This document shows positions 47,465-58,593 of a DNA stretch of 64,000 nucleotides, in pieces. Each line of letters begins with the position of its first letter. Positions within the stretch are counted from its first letter, which is position 1. Position numbers and translations under genes: made by a program. The notes under the pieces are model-generated. The model saw only the letters and a list, made by a program, of their open reading frames with translations. It was not told where the DNA came from and made no database searches. Source of the DNA: Apostichopus japonicus (taxonomy: Eukaryota; Echinodermata; Holothuroidea; Aspidochirotida; Stichopodidae); contig NC_092578.1 in assembly GCF_037975245.1 (NCBI RefSeq), forward strand, positions 14,430,321 through 14,494,320. The letters are read 5' to 3'.

Positions 47465-47640
47465 CACAAGAGTAGAATCACAGTGGCTCATTGGTACAGA
47501 CTATAGTTCTGTGACACGAAGGTTCAGGGTTCGAATCCTACCACTCACTGATGACTTCCATAATTATTAAACCGGTCAGCAAGTGGAATTTTTCTGGTGT
47601 GTTTTTGGTCGATCTTTGTTATTTTGCTAAAAAAAAAAAT
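47465..47640 (+). repeat. tRNA-derived SINE, family A, copy 2
   Basis: A box TGGCTCATTGGTACAG and B box GGTTCGAATCC (47528-47538), followed by AACCGGTC..AAGTGGAATTTTTC..GGTGTGTTT as in the copy at 1.1 kb. It lies in a GPCR intron, on the strand opposite to the gene. Confidence 0.7.
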
Positions 47641-48157
47641 TGGGGTGGTGGGACAAATCCAAATTTGCTGTTCTGACAACCAAACCAGTAAGACCTGGTT
47701 GTCCAAGAGAAAATTAGAAAAAATCCTAAAAATTTGCCCTGAGCTTGAAAATCATGCAAAAAATCACATGAAAATTTACTTTTTGACAAAAAAAGGCTCC
47801 ATTGTTATTAAGCATATATTCTTCACACTTAAAGGAAGCAATATTTTAAGGCAAATGATCCCAACAAAAAGTTGAAAATTTCACAAACTGATAAAATCAT
47901 AAAATTTCATATTACACAACAGCGACATTTGTTATCAGTTCGAAAATCAATTGGTGTGTACATACAAACTATATATATATGTGTATAAATATATATATAT
48001 AATTGATGATTTTTCAAAGTTACACAATTTATCAAAGGAGAGAAGGGTAACAGTTAGTTGGTTAACTCGATCCTCATACTGAAAAATTTATAAAGAGGGG
48101 ATAACGCCAGCCAAGATTTTGGCAAATTGGACAACGATATTAGGCAGAAATATTTAC

Positions 48158-48420
48158 CCCAAGCAACTAATGATGCTTTTCTCATGAAGTATTTGATGCC
48201 AGCATCAAACACTTTAACAAAGAGAAGGTACATGATCGTTGCCTCAACGCTCATCCAGGAGATGGAGGCGAGACAGAAGTAATGGATGAGGGCGCCAAAT
48301 ATGACGCAGCCGACGTCTAGGTTTGCTCGGTTGATCCCGATCAAGAAAGACAGGTAGAGTCCGAGGAGCGCAAAGCATAGATTTATCAAGACTTGCTGCG
48401 GCCGTTTGGATCGAAGTTTC
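48158..48420 (-). CDS. Adhesion GPCR, TM2-TM3 exon
   Basis: Acceptor ctcttcag|G, donor G|gtaaat. KLRSKRPQQVLINLCFALLG (intracellular loop 1 and TM2), then NRANLDVGCVIFGALIHYFC (TM3 with the loop-2 disulfide Cys) and SWMSVEATIMYLLFVKVF. WM-VE is the hallmark of family B2 receptors. The exon ends in KASLVAW before TM4. Confidence 0.93.
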
Positions 48421-48871
48421 CTGAAGAGTAACAAAGTTTAAATGGTGGTTGTCAGCAGAATTTAAACTTGAACTGTCATATTACGGAACAAAGTAACAAC
48501 ATTTGAGAACCAGTAATGTTGCTATATAGCTAATATCATGGTTTTGAAGATATTCAACTTTTAAATACACAAATCTCTGGAATTCAAGCTCTTTTAAGAC
48601 TACATTAATGATGGTCTCTGCTCCTCAACTGTAAGTTAAAGCAGAAGATTAACCAGAATTTGATATAAGGTCTCTTTGATTGTTTTAAAACTAGATTGGA
48701 ATAATTGACATGGTACTGATTAACCAATATCAGATAAGACATGCAGTGCCAACTGGTTTTTTAATTGTCTAAAGAGATAACCTAAAGAGATTTCCACAAC
48801 CCACGGCAATGCAGTTTAATATGCTGACAACAATTTCAGTTTCTACTTGGTCAAACAATTTTTCAAGATAA

Positions 48872-49240
48872 TTAAAGGGTGTGAAGACTCACGCAAAAAG
48901 AAACGTCTAATGCCGGTAATCTGACCTAGTTTCGAATGAGATGTAACAAAAGTGTTAGAAACTACCATGGATCCCAGAAATACACACACACAGCTTGCTT
49001 CCATCTGTAATTAGGCACTAGTGTACAGTCAGTACATACAGCTGCGGTCAATACCCACAGCACAGTGTAGAATCGATACAGCGATGGACATCTCAGGTCC
49101 AGCTAAAGATAACAAGGTATCACGTTTCATTACTGTCTGCATTTTGTAGCGACACGAACAAAACGTCACTTGCAAGCAACGGAGAGTTAACTATTTCAGA
49201 TGGCCGCACACGGTTTGGGGCAAGTCTTCAATGCCTTTAA
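48872..49240 (-). mobile_element. TTAA-flanked miniature element, copy 2 (inverted)
   Basis: A reverse-complement copy of 11910-12277, starting TTAAAGGGTGTGAAGACTC and ending GAGTCTTC-like CAAGTCTTCAATGCCTTTAA, with TTAA on both sides. It is intronic in the GPCR gene. Confidence 0.82.
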
Positions 49241-49550
49241 GTCACCCAAGATTAGAACCTGGGCACAAAACCACACTACTTTATGTAGTAACTGACATCC
49301 ACTCTCAACCCTTCATGTGTAGTATCTGTTCTTTTGTATACTCCCTAATTTTCTAAGGGACACATGATACACAACAGACAATGGTAACACAATCATAGCC
49401 TTGACACACAGGGTCAAACAAGAATGCATTTACTTTTTGTCAAGGAGTATATAGTAACATTTCTAATCAGGATATGAATGAGAGGGTGAAGAGGGGGGGG
49501 GGGGGGAATGGTAAAGGTAAGGGAAAAGGTCAAGGGTCACATAAACTTAC

Positions 49551-49660
49551 TTGATTGCCAGGAATGCTATCAAGGTGATGAGAAGAGCAACAATGGAGAT
49601 CACACAACCTATGATACTCAGAACATCCAGGACAAGACTCCCTAGATCCCCTTGAATATC
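49551..49660 (-). CDS. Adhesion GPCR, TM1 exon
   Basis: Acceptor catgacag|GAT, donor AA|gtaagt, phase 0 in and 2 out. DIQGDLGSLVLDVLSIIGC leads into TM1, CVISIVALLITLIAFLAIK. It joins the GPS exon directly after the tethered-agonist region. Confidence 0.92.
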
Positions 49661-50254
49661 CTGTCATGAATAAACATTTAAATTTACACGAAGATTGGAT
49701 ACAGCAATTTCATTGGTCGATTAGTGCGATACTCAAGATTTCAATTGATGAATATAATAAAAAAAAAAATGACTATAGTCAGAAAACTTAATTTATTAGG
49801 TTTTTTCTTCTCCATCCTTCTTGTCTATAGATTTACTTTTGAAGATTTAGTCCTTGGTATGATGGACATTTCAAAACAAAAAGATTTTGATTTCCTCTAA
49901 GTCATGGTAGCTTGGAGGGAGGCATTATTTTTGTGACTTCCTTTTAGGAGGGTCAGAGGGTCTTCCCCAGAAGGGAAAGTCAAAGTTTAGATGTCAAATG
50001 TATTTCTGTATTCTGAGATATATCTAGGGTATAAATTTGGTCTATATTTAGGTGTAAACTCGAGGTTGTGCTCTAAATAATGAGGTTTGAAAAAAGATCC
50101 CTCGGCTGAAGGTTTTCACTTGACTGATGATGGAGATTGCTCACCCACTCCCTCCCCCCTCACAAAGCCACATACCCCTTATCCCACCTATTCAACTCAA
50201 ATACAAAACAAAAATAAAATAAAACAAGATAAATAACTGGGATCGTAATCAGCA

Positions 50255-50440
50255 TTGTGGCAAACTGTCATACTGTCCCCTTGTAAGCTATCAACGTTAT
50301 ATTATGACAAACTGTCATACTGTCCCCTTGTAAGCTATCAACGTTATACTATGGCAAACTGTCATACTGTCCACTTGTAAGCTATCAACGTTCATACTAT
50401 GGCAAACTGTCATACTGTCCACTTCTAAGCTATCACAGCC
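50255..50440. repeat. Short tandem repeat of about 47 bp
   Basis: Four copies of CAAACTGTCATACTGTCC, (C/A)CTT(G/C)TAAGCTATCA, ACGTTATACTATGG in the intron next to the GPS exon. Confidence 0.93.
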
Positions 50441-50473
50441 TCTACAGGAAGAGAACTACTAAATTAGCCTCAC

Positions 50474-50650
50474 CACTAGTACGGCAAAGTTTGTCAGATG
50501 GCTACAATGGCACTCAACGAGAGGATCACCGTTCTCACCCGGACCAGATACCAATTCGCATCCCTCCGAAGACCAGTCGCCGAAACCTCCAGCCAGAGAA
50601 AAATCCCAAAACACACACTGCCTGGTGGTGTCTGTAGTTAAGCCATCAAT
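50474..50650 (-). CDS. Adhesion GPCR, GPS exon (GAIN C-terminal part)
   Basis: Acceptor atttcag|ATT, donor GTG|gtgagg, phase 0-0, 59 codons. It contains CVFWDFSLAGGFGDWSSEGC, the GPS core, and VECHCSHLTNFAVLV. The cleavage tripeptide is His-Leu-Thr, so self-proteolysis is expected between L and T, exposing TNFAVLV as the tethered agonist. The four GPS cysteines and both tryptophans are present, so autoprocessing is plausible. Confidence 0.96.
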
Positions 50651-51518
50651 CTGAAATATGTTCAAAACCAAATCGTCCCAGCATTAAAGTATTAAATTTC
50701 TTATATTGCATTCTTCAGTAAATATAGTCCGCCGTTCTTGATTACTACTTTCTAATTACACAAAAAGAAATGATGTATTTTCGAGAAAAACATTTGCAGT
50801 GACAATGTTAAACTTTGAGAATTTGAGAAAATGCTTCGTTCCAACATGATGTTTCTCGGAGATGTGAAAAGTGGTAACCTAAAATGTGTATGAAATTAAC
50901 AAGTTCTTTTGACAATGCTAATTAGATAAGAGGGAACATGTGGACTTAGTAATTTCAAAATTAACGATATCTAATAATTTTTCACTGAAGGATGTAACAG
51001 TGCTATACATTATGTCCTATGGTTATGAATTACAGAGAGAATTCACAAAACGTTTGGACAAATTTGGGCAGAAACTTGATCTAAAGTATAATTTTCAGTA
51101 ATACTTGGAAGGCATCAAAAACCTTGGTGAAATTCAAAAGTTGTTTCAAATGATCTTTCACATAGTTGCAACGCCATTTACCGGTCTAACCTCCCAAGAT
51201 ATTTGGTTCTTTGATTTATTTGAACTTTGACCTTTATCCTGTTGCAAGCTGAACAAACATATATTATTAAAAAAGATTGAAAACCAAATCTCACGTCTTA
51301 ATGTAATTTAAAAATATATTTAAAATTATTTATTTAAAATATATTTAAAATTATTTATTTAAAATTATAAATAAAGATTCCTGAGAAAATTTCATAAAGA
51401 AGCTTGGAGATGAGAATTCCCAAAAGAAAGGAAGGAAAACTTGATATAAGAAAAAGAACAAAAATAATTTACGTCCTAATTCTCAAGAAGTTTGGAGATT
51501 ACCAGACTATCTACTCAC

Positions 51519-51697
51519 TGGCAGTAAATGAAACCTTGTAACGACTGGATCGTTCAAGTTTGTTATCTTCTGGCCTTCAATTGTTGCTGATACAATGAGA
51601 GTCTCAACTTCCTCGTCCATCTGTGAACTGCCGCTGCTTATAAATAGATTACTGGTCCGGTAGATGACAAAAGTGAGAGGAACTGCATCCGATGGAG
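51519..51697 (-). CDS. Adhesion GPCR, GAIN subdomain B exon
   Basis: Acceptor atgcag|CT, donor CCA|gtgagt. PSDAVPLTFVIYRTSNLFIS, then VETLIVSATIEGQKITNLND and PVVTRFHLLP. The run VSATIxGxxIxxLxxPV is the GAIN B beta-strand signature that precedes the GPS. It joins the GPS exon in phase 0. Confidence 0.92.
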
Positions 51698-51768
51698 CTG
51701 CATTTGAAACAGACCAAGAAGTAAATGTCCATGAAACTTGCAGATTCTTAAGTAATTTACACAAGATA

Positions 51769-51905
51769 TAATAAAACTGTTAGCAAACTGCTTTATCCAC
51801 TAGAAAGCCTGTGTAGGAGAATGTACTGTAAAAGTAAGTTGGCCTGACGTTTCAATCCTAGCAGGATCTTCTTCAGAGGCTAAAAAAAATGGCTAAAAAG
51901 GCTAA
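51769..51905 (-). repeat. Penelope-related relic with hammerhead, intronic copy 1
   Basis: ACTGTTAGCAAACTG through GGCCTGACG and GGATCTTCTTCAGAGGCT is shared with 56610-56720. It contains hammerhead-like motif H5. It is a short terminal-repeat relic without coding sequence. Confidence 0.7.
51842..51881 (-). ncRNA. Hammerhead-like ribozyme motif (H5)
   Basis: On the minus strand: GCCT, core CTGAAGA, one A, stem II GATCC-TGCTA-GGATT, GAAA, CG-TC, AGGC. Stem I GCCT/AGGC is perfect, stem III is two pairs without loop, and the expected cut is after GTC. Stem II has one G-U pair. It is transcribed sense with the GPCR pre-mRNA, so cleavage of the intron is conceivable. Confidence 0.68.
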
Positions 51906-52456
51906 TTTACACAAGGACGGAAAAAGTTTGCTGAAGACTTAAGAGGTTTAATCCAAAATCTGCGAAAGGAAATATTATCTGGTTACTGTTCCTGCCTTTT
52001 TTCTTCACTTATAATTAACAGATTTAATGAAAGCTATACAGCACATTCACTCCCATGAAAAATGCCCCTACCGCCTAGCTGCTCATAGAAAGTGCCTGTT
52101 GTCGGTATAGTGAAATTCTTGTGATCAAGACGTCTCTATGGTGACCATATATGGAAATTATAATTATTGAAGTTTTCTCACCAAAACAAAATAACAACAA
52201 CAAAAGAACCCCACATCCACTCAGTTTTAAAATTTTCAATATTTTCAATAAATTCAAGTTTATTAATAAGTATTTTACGAGTACAATTATGTCTGAAGTT
52301 TTCAGCCAGCCCAAAACTCTGATCTTCTCAATTTACATGATAAAGCAAGCTCAATTAGCCTCCCTTTTTGGAGACAAACCAATTAGCCACTACCATACGG
52401 AATAGACCAGTTCAACTTCAATATCAAGGGTCCTTCACTTGAATGAGGCATCTTAC

Positions 52457-52838
52457 CATACTGGATAGCATCTAGGAGACTAGTTGGCAGGGTGATAGAG
52501 GCCTTTACATCATCCAGTATGGATGGACCAGCATCTTCGAAGACATTTATCAGGCTCTCATCCAAATCTTCCTGAATATTCCTCGCATCAGAAGTGAAAA
52601 ATGTCCCAAATGTGATTTCTGACAGAAAGGTATTCTGATCTGCCGTGAAAGCCCTCACGGCAATATTTTCCCTGACTTCGGTGAAGTTCAAATCTTCTGC
52701 TTGTTGGTGTAAGTTTGTCAGCTGAGTTTCCAAAGCCTGAAGGATTCTGGAAGGAGCCTCGAAAGGTGTGATTTCGTTGTATATATTCTCGTCTAAGTCA
52801 AGAACATTATCTACAACTTCAATCACGTTTCTGGTCAC
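52457..52838 (-). CDS. Adhesion GPCR, GAIN subdomain A/B exon
   Basis: The longest extracellular exon, acceptor attttag|GTG, donor G|gtaaga. VTRNVIEVVDNVLDLDEN and ILQALETQLTNLHQ are the GAIN A helices. ENIAVRAFTADQNTFLSEI and ASITLPTSLLDAIQYG are the first GAIN B strands and the conserved LP. N-glycosylation is possible at NFT. Confidence 0.9.
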
Positions 52839-53483
52839 CTAAAATGTCAACCAAAGTGCAGAAAGATACAACCAAATATGAATGACTGAGTGTAATAACG
52901 GGATTGTATTCTCTATTGTTCTCCCAATTTTGAAAGAACGATTCATCAAAAGAGTTTAAATTAGAAAAACTAAGAGGCTTAGTAATTCCTTGCCACATTT
53001 ACATTTCTGTGTGAGAATCACATTTACTGTAAACTGTGCACAGACAGTTCAGTAAGGAGGATCCACATATTCCAAGTGTCAAGTTCATCCAACAAGTTTT
53101 TGTTTACAGTTTACAGACTTTGATCTCTCTTGGCATCAAGTGACCTCTTTGGAAAACAATAAGGATCCTGTTCTGAATAAGGTGGATCTACATACCACGT
53201 AGTATGAAGTAAACCCAAATCTTTCAATTTTGGAGTTATCATGTTAAAAATGTTTTCAGAATTTGACCTCTGGTGACCTAAAATGACCTTTGACCACTGC
53301 AGAACATAATGTGGTTTTGTACTGAATTAGGTGGATCCACATACCAAGTATGATGTAAACTCAAGCTTTACCTTTTGTATTAAAGAGTTAACAACCAAGG
53401 CATCACAAACATACACCAATGCAATCATCAAAAAGATTTCTTTGCCAAATTCCGTCAGCAAAGAATAAAAATCCTTAACATAC

Positions 53484-53639
53484 CTCAGGCAAAGAACCGT
53501 TCAAGACAATAATCATTTCTAGAAGCTTTGCCACTGTCACCAGATCATCCCTGTCTAGATCATCCATTTTGGTGACATCAGCCAGGTCACGTGACACGGT
53601 TGTCACATTATCGTTAGTCACAGGGTTTTCGTCGAGATA
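53484..53639 (-). CDS. Adhesion GPCR, GAIN subdomain A exon
   Basis: Acceptor ccctgtag|TAT, donor GAG|gtatgt, phase 0-0. YLDENPVTNDNVTTVSRDL, then DDLDRDDLVTVAKLLEMI and VLNGSLPE: helical start of GAIN A with two NxS/T sequons. It joins 52838 as SLPE-VTRN. Confidence 0.85.
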
Positions 53640-54429
53640 CTACAGGGTAATAATTATAAAAGAGGACGAGGCAGAAACTGGTCACTTCATTTAGAATATT
53701 AATCAAGTAATTTACAAAGCTTACTCAACCTCATTGGATTGTTGTCATGCAGACAGTAGTATCTGAAATCATATTCCATTTAAAACCAAAAAGTTGGTTA
53801 ATCCAATGTGGATGTTCTACGTTAAAAGTTGTCACAGTGACACACAGCAAACTTATAATACGCACTCTTTTAAATATGTAAAGGCCTATACACATCAGTT
53901 GGTCTCATCGTATTCACACAAATGGCTTCCAGAAAGGTAACAAGATACTTTACAATTTTAGGAGCATCTGGGAACTTTGTCTAGCTTCGACACCCTGCTC
54001 TGATCTTGCCCATGGGCTTGCAAAGGATCCCTTGAGTGGACTCCTGGACCCCACATTTCAGGATGTGGGGATGCATGCACACTATATACACACACTTTGT
54101 GCCACCATAGATGGCACTTTCAACACTATACTGAACATTAATTGGTATGAATCCTGCATCCTTAATCTCAAATCTGCATTTGCTGTAAGAAAACCATATT
54201 AAGCAAGTCGATCAAAGACATTTCCGACCAGAATGAGATTCGAACCAGCTGTGACTTCCAGGAAAACATATCCAGTGCAGCTCTCTACCTGCAACTGATT
54301 TATCCAGCTTTAATAGTAATACTTATACATTCATCACATAAAAGGATTTTGTGGACTTCTGAATGGTGTACTACCTGAACAAAGAACTAGTGGTATTCCC
54401 ACTAAGTAAAAGTTGGATAACATAAGATG

Positions 54430-56320
54430 CCCTTACCTAACACGAATATATTCGATAAGTATTCGATAAGTATTCAAAGATTTCCTTAGTATTCAGAAAA
54501 TCTACCATATAACACACAGTACAAAATAAGTATTCGAATACTAATACGAATAACTATAAGCCTTCGTCAGAGCCGAATTATGTAAATGAGTTAAGTATTC
54601 GAATACCTGTTAGGTATTCGAATAGGTATTCGAATAGGTATTCGAATAGGTATTCGAGTAGCTTTTGGAATAGCTATTTGAATACTTAGCTCATTTACAT
54701 ATAAGTATTCGCTCATTTAAATAATTCGGCTCTGACGAATACTTATAGTTATTCGAATACTTATTCGCTAGTATTCGAATACTTGTATGCTAATTAGATA
54801 TGTTATGAAGGCTTAACAGGTTTCTGAATACTTACTTGAATACTTATTGAATACTTGTATGCTAATTAGTTCCAAGTAAGGAGAGTTAGGAATTTGGCCA
54901 GCTTGTTGCCCTAGCTTCTTGATTAAATCTGCTATTAAAAGTTGAATAACATTCACAAGGAATAAATATCTATTTGAAATGGAGTGTTAAGCACAGAATA
55001 CTAAAACAGTAGGTCTTATGAATATGATCGATGAAATTTTGGAAACACTTCAGCTATTAAATCCTCCGCGGTATATTTCAAATATTTTTGCGCTGTTCAA
55101 AGTGTAAGGGTGTTAGCCACTGAAAAAAAATGTTTGTTCTTGATCAGAGAACTCTGGGTTTGGTTGGAAGACCAAACACAGAGCAGATACATCAAAACTG
55201 GAAAACTCAACCGGATTGGATCAAAAGAAATTATAATTATGAATAACAAACAATATTCAGCTGATCTGGGCCCAGTCAAAGAATTAAATAAAATAACTTA
55301 CAGTCGTGAGGTCACACCCAAATGTTAAAGTAAATACACTTAATTTAAAAGTCTGTTCTGGTGAGTTGGCCTGCTGGTGACATCAAGTATTCTACGACAT
55401 CATATCTTCCACGACATCAGATATTCCACAACATCAGAAATAGTTGAACACAATAAATGGTATTATGAATGTCCGATCCCAACAAAGTATTATCCTTCAA
55501 TTTATAAGCAATGGTGTCGCAGGGTATCCTTCAGTAAAATAATTTCAATATCCTCAGTAGTACAATAATGTCCTTTATAAGAAATGGTGTCCCGGAATAT
55601 ACTTTATTGTAAAATAATATCCTTTATAATAAAATAGTGTCCCAGACTGTCAGTTGAATATCACAACTTCCATAAAATGATAAGGACTACAGTAACTTGA
55701 ACTATGTAAATTAAGGTTTAAAACAAACTATCCAGCCATTAAAACTATCTTTCTCTTCTTTTGCAACTGCCTTGCTCAGATACTTATAGCCAACTGCCTA
55801 ACTCCTTATACCCCTCACAAAACTCCCTTTGTTACTAAAATATACACACACAGACCCCATTTCCTGTGAGAGCCAATTTCCAGGAAGAACAAGATAGTTG
55901 CCTAGCAACCTAGAAGAGGTAGAAGTGTAGAGGTTTTAATCCACAAGACAACATACAAATATACTGTACAAATGTATAGCCCCTCTGTTCAGTGCACAAT
56001 GCACCTAATAAACAAGTAAAACTATGGTACAAAACAAAACTTTATGTAAGAGCTGACCATCTTACAAAAGGAAATAAGTGTTCGAATAGGCATTCAATGA
56101 AATAGGTGTTCGAATACTTATTGGAATAGCTATATTTAGCATTCTCTAAGCATTCGAAGGAAAGAAGTATTCGAATACCTATTGGAATAGTTATTTTAAG
56201 TATTCAATTAGTTATTCTAAAGTCTGAATGCTTAAATTTTTGAAATACCAACTATATAGCTATTCGAATACTTAGCGAATACTTAGCGAATACTTAATAG
56301 TTATTCGTGTTGGGTAAGGG
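54430..56320. mobile_element. 1.9-kb element with TATTCGAATA-rich ends
   Basis: The ends CCCTTACCTAACACGAATA and, inverted, CCCTTACCCAACACGAATA are 19-bp repeats with one mismatch. The first 400 and last 250 bases are packed with (A)AGTATTCGAATA motifs. Near 54540-54790 they form an extended hairpin whose arms share AACTATAAG, TCAGAGCCGAATTAT and AATGAG. I see no transposase and no clear target duplication. The 55105-55391 repeat is nested inside. Confidence 0.7.
55105..55391 (+). repeat. 287-bp dispersed repeat, copy 1
   Basis: GTAAGGGTGTTAGCCACTGA through GGCCTGCTGGTGACATCAAG. An inverted copy of the same length is at 62887-63173. It is not a recognised family. Confidence 0.85.
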
Positions 56321-56428
56321 TGGAGTAGCACTGAGCTTGAACTGGTGGGGGTGGGGGTGGGGGGTGGGGGTAGGGCATTGTGGCTCCTTTCAACTTATAT
56401 TTTCTTCTCTGATTCACTCACTACTTAC

Positions 56429-56562
56429 CTTTGACAATTCTTGGAGATTATGATCTTGATCATCAGCTTCCCTGTAACAATTGTTTATTTGTACTTCTTC
56501 CGCCCAAACGCTGGGGTCAACAAAGTCTCCAATGCAGGCCCTGGACGCTCTTGGTGTCCCAG
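56429..56562 (-). CDS. Adhesion GPCR, hormone-receptor-like domain exon 2
   Basis: Acceptor catgcag|CT, donor AAG|gtaagt. GTPRASRACIGDFVDPSVW, then VQINNCYREADDQDHNLQEL. A-R-x-C..W....C is the C-terminal half of the HormR (HRM) module found N-terminal to GAIN in several adhesion GPCRs. It joins the GAIN A exon in phase 0. Confidence 0.8.
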
Positions 56563-56609
56563 CTGCATGTGACGATAAATAAGTCAAAATAAATATAAAA
56601 ATAAAATAA

Positions 56610-56720
56610 AACTGTTAGCAAACTACCTATCCACTAAAGAGCCTGTGTAGGAGAATGTGTAAAAGTAAGTTGGCCTGACGTTTCGATCCTAGCAGGATCT
56701 TCTTCAAAGGCTAAAAGAAG
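56610..56720 (-). repeat. Penelope-related relic with hammerhead, intronic copy 2
   Basis: A diverged copy of 51769-51905 that lies immediately upstream (in gene sense) of the HormR exon 2 acceptor. It is followed by an A/G-rich stretch. Confidence 0.7.
56672..56712 (-). ncRNA. Hammerhead-like motif (H6), core mutated
   Basis: Same fold as H5 with a perfect stem II GATCC/GGATC and GAAACGTC^AGGC, but the core reads TTGAAGA instead of CTGAAGA. Position C3 is essential in known hammerheads, so this copy is probably inactive. Confidence 0.6.
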
Positions 56721-57034
56721 GGGGGGGGGAAAGGAAGGGAAAAAAAGAAAGAAAAAAGGAAAAAAAAATAAGTCAGCTCAACCAATCAATGTGACGGTGC
56801 ATGCAATAAGAGTCATCAGCTATATATTTCAAAATACTTTACACCAAGCCTAGCTAGGTTTCCTAGAGGTCTTTCAAATACTGCAGTACACTGCTGTAGG
56901 GGAACAAACTGGACCCAACACTGAAACCATGCAATGTCTACTTCCAAGTATAAAGTTAAGTCAATTTATTTCAAGGTTTACAGTTGAATACAAGCCAAGG
57001 CCTAATTCGCATCTCAACACAACTTTTACAACAG

Positions 57035-57404
57035 TTAAAGGCATTGAATTAGAATCGCCCCAAACGCATGCGGCCATCTGAAAAATAGTTAACTTTCTGT
57101 TACTTGCAAGTGAAGTTTTCTTCTTGTCGCTACAAAATGCAGACAGTAATGAAACCTGATACCTTGTTATCTTTAGCTGGACCTGAGATGTCTATCGCTG
57201 TATCGTTTGCACAGTGCTGTGGGCATTGACAGCAGCTGTATGTACTGACTGTACACTAGTGTCTAATTACCGACTGTAGCAAGCTGAGTGTGTATTTTCT
57301 GGGATCGATAATGGTGTCTAACACTTCTGTTACACCTCATTCGAAACTAGGTCAGATTACCGGAATTAGAGGTTTCTTTTTGTGCGAGTCTTCACACCCT
57401 TTAA
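57035..57404 (+). mobile_element. TTAA-flanked miniature element, copy 3
   Basis: In the same orientation as 11910-12277, with TTAA at both ends and matching interior (AATGCAGACAGTAATGAAAC, TAGCTGGACCTGAGATGTC). It is followed by an ACACCC/GCACCCC-rich stretch. It is intronic in the GPCR gene and inverted relative to copy 2. Confidence 0.82.
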
Positions 57405-57662
57405 CCCCTGGTCACACACCCAACACACCCCACGCACCCCACGCACGCACAATTTTAAACACTGTCTTCTGGCGGGGCACTACAGTGCTCGCGTACCACA
57501 TCAACATGTCCACTGGGGGACTTCCCATAAAGCAAGCGCAGCCTCAAACCAGTGCATGCAAATACAGTTACAAGCTTCTTGGCAGCTAGGTCCCTATATT
57601 TCTACACTTGGGTAAAAGAGAGGCAATGAAGATAAAAGTGCTAAGGACACAACAATCAAAAC

Positions 57663-58091
57663 AATGATCTGGCCAGGACTTAGAGTAATGATCTGGCAAG
57701 GACTTGAAGTAATGATCTGGCCAGGACTTAAAGTAATGATCTGGCCAGGACTTCAAGTAATGATCTGGCCAGGACTTGACGTAATAATCTGGCCAGGACT
57801 TGTAGTAATGATCTGGCCAGGACTTGAAGTAATGATCTGGCCAGGATTTGAAGTAATGATCTGGCCAGGACTTGGAGTAATGATCTGGCCAGGACTTGAA
57901 GTAATTATCTGGAAAGGACTTGAGGTTATGATCTGGCCAGGACTTGAAGTAATGATCTGGCCAGGACTTGAAGGAATGATCTGGCCAGGACTTGAAGTAA
58001 TGATCTGGCCAGGACTTGAAGTAACGATCTGGAAAGGACTTGAAGTAATGATCTGGCCAGGACTTGAAGTAATGATCTGGCCAGGACTTGA
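57663..58091. repeat. 24-bp minisatellite
   Basis: Eighteen copies of AATGATCTGGCCAGGACTTG + AAGT with few variants (GGAAAGG in three units). Because 24 is a multiple of three, frames stay open on both strands, giving spurious proteins of up to 186 codons (MIWPGLEV, SWPDHYFK). It lies in the intron between the two HormR exons. Confidence 0.96.
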
Positions 58092-58476
58092 CCAATCCAT
58101 AGACCGCAAGCCATTACCTTTTAGCCATTTAACCACGACCCCTGCTCTTATAGGAGTTTGCTCACACAATAGAAATAGATATTTTCCTTGTCCTCTTCAG
58201 ACTTTGAGCTCAAGATTACATTAAATGTCGTCCTCTTGTGCGTACACTGTGTACATGAAAGCTGTGCATCATATTTGTCATGATATTTATTATTTTTCTG
58301 TTTCAGGTTCACACACCCATGTATTATACTATTGAAAGAATGTTGAGAAAAACTTTTTGGAAACAGTCAAGAACATCCATGTGTTTAGTTAAAACAATAC
58401 TGTTTTCACAGCTATTGTGCCATTAACTATGTTTCGAATGCAAATGATTTTGTCACGATTGTTACTTTGCTCTCAC

Positions 58477-58593
58477 CTTCACTAGTATAGATGGGACAAA
58501 CTTCGACTGAATCGATCCTCTGAGCAATGTTGACATCATTAAATGTCAGCTGACCAGCTAAAGTATTGTTCACAGTCTCCTTTGCACAGAAAG
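58477..58593 (-). CDS. Adhesion GPCR, hormone-receptor-like domain exon 1
   Basis: Acceptor ttggaag|CT, donor G|gtgaga, phase 1-1. FCAKETVNNTLAGQLTFND, then QRIDSVEVCPIYTSE. The two cysteines precede those of the next exon, and together they resemble a HormR module. Phases match on both sides (Ser and Ala codons are completed). Confidence 0.72.

Noticed and set aside
54730-54760. Further hammerhead core CTGACGA
   Set aside because: CTGACGAATACTTATAG has no stem II and no GAAA in place; it belongs to the TATTCGAATA palindromes.
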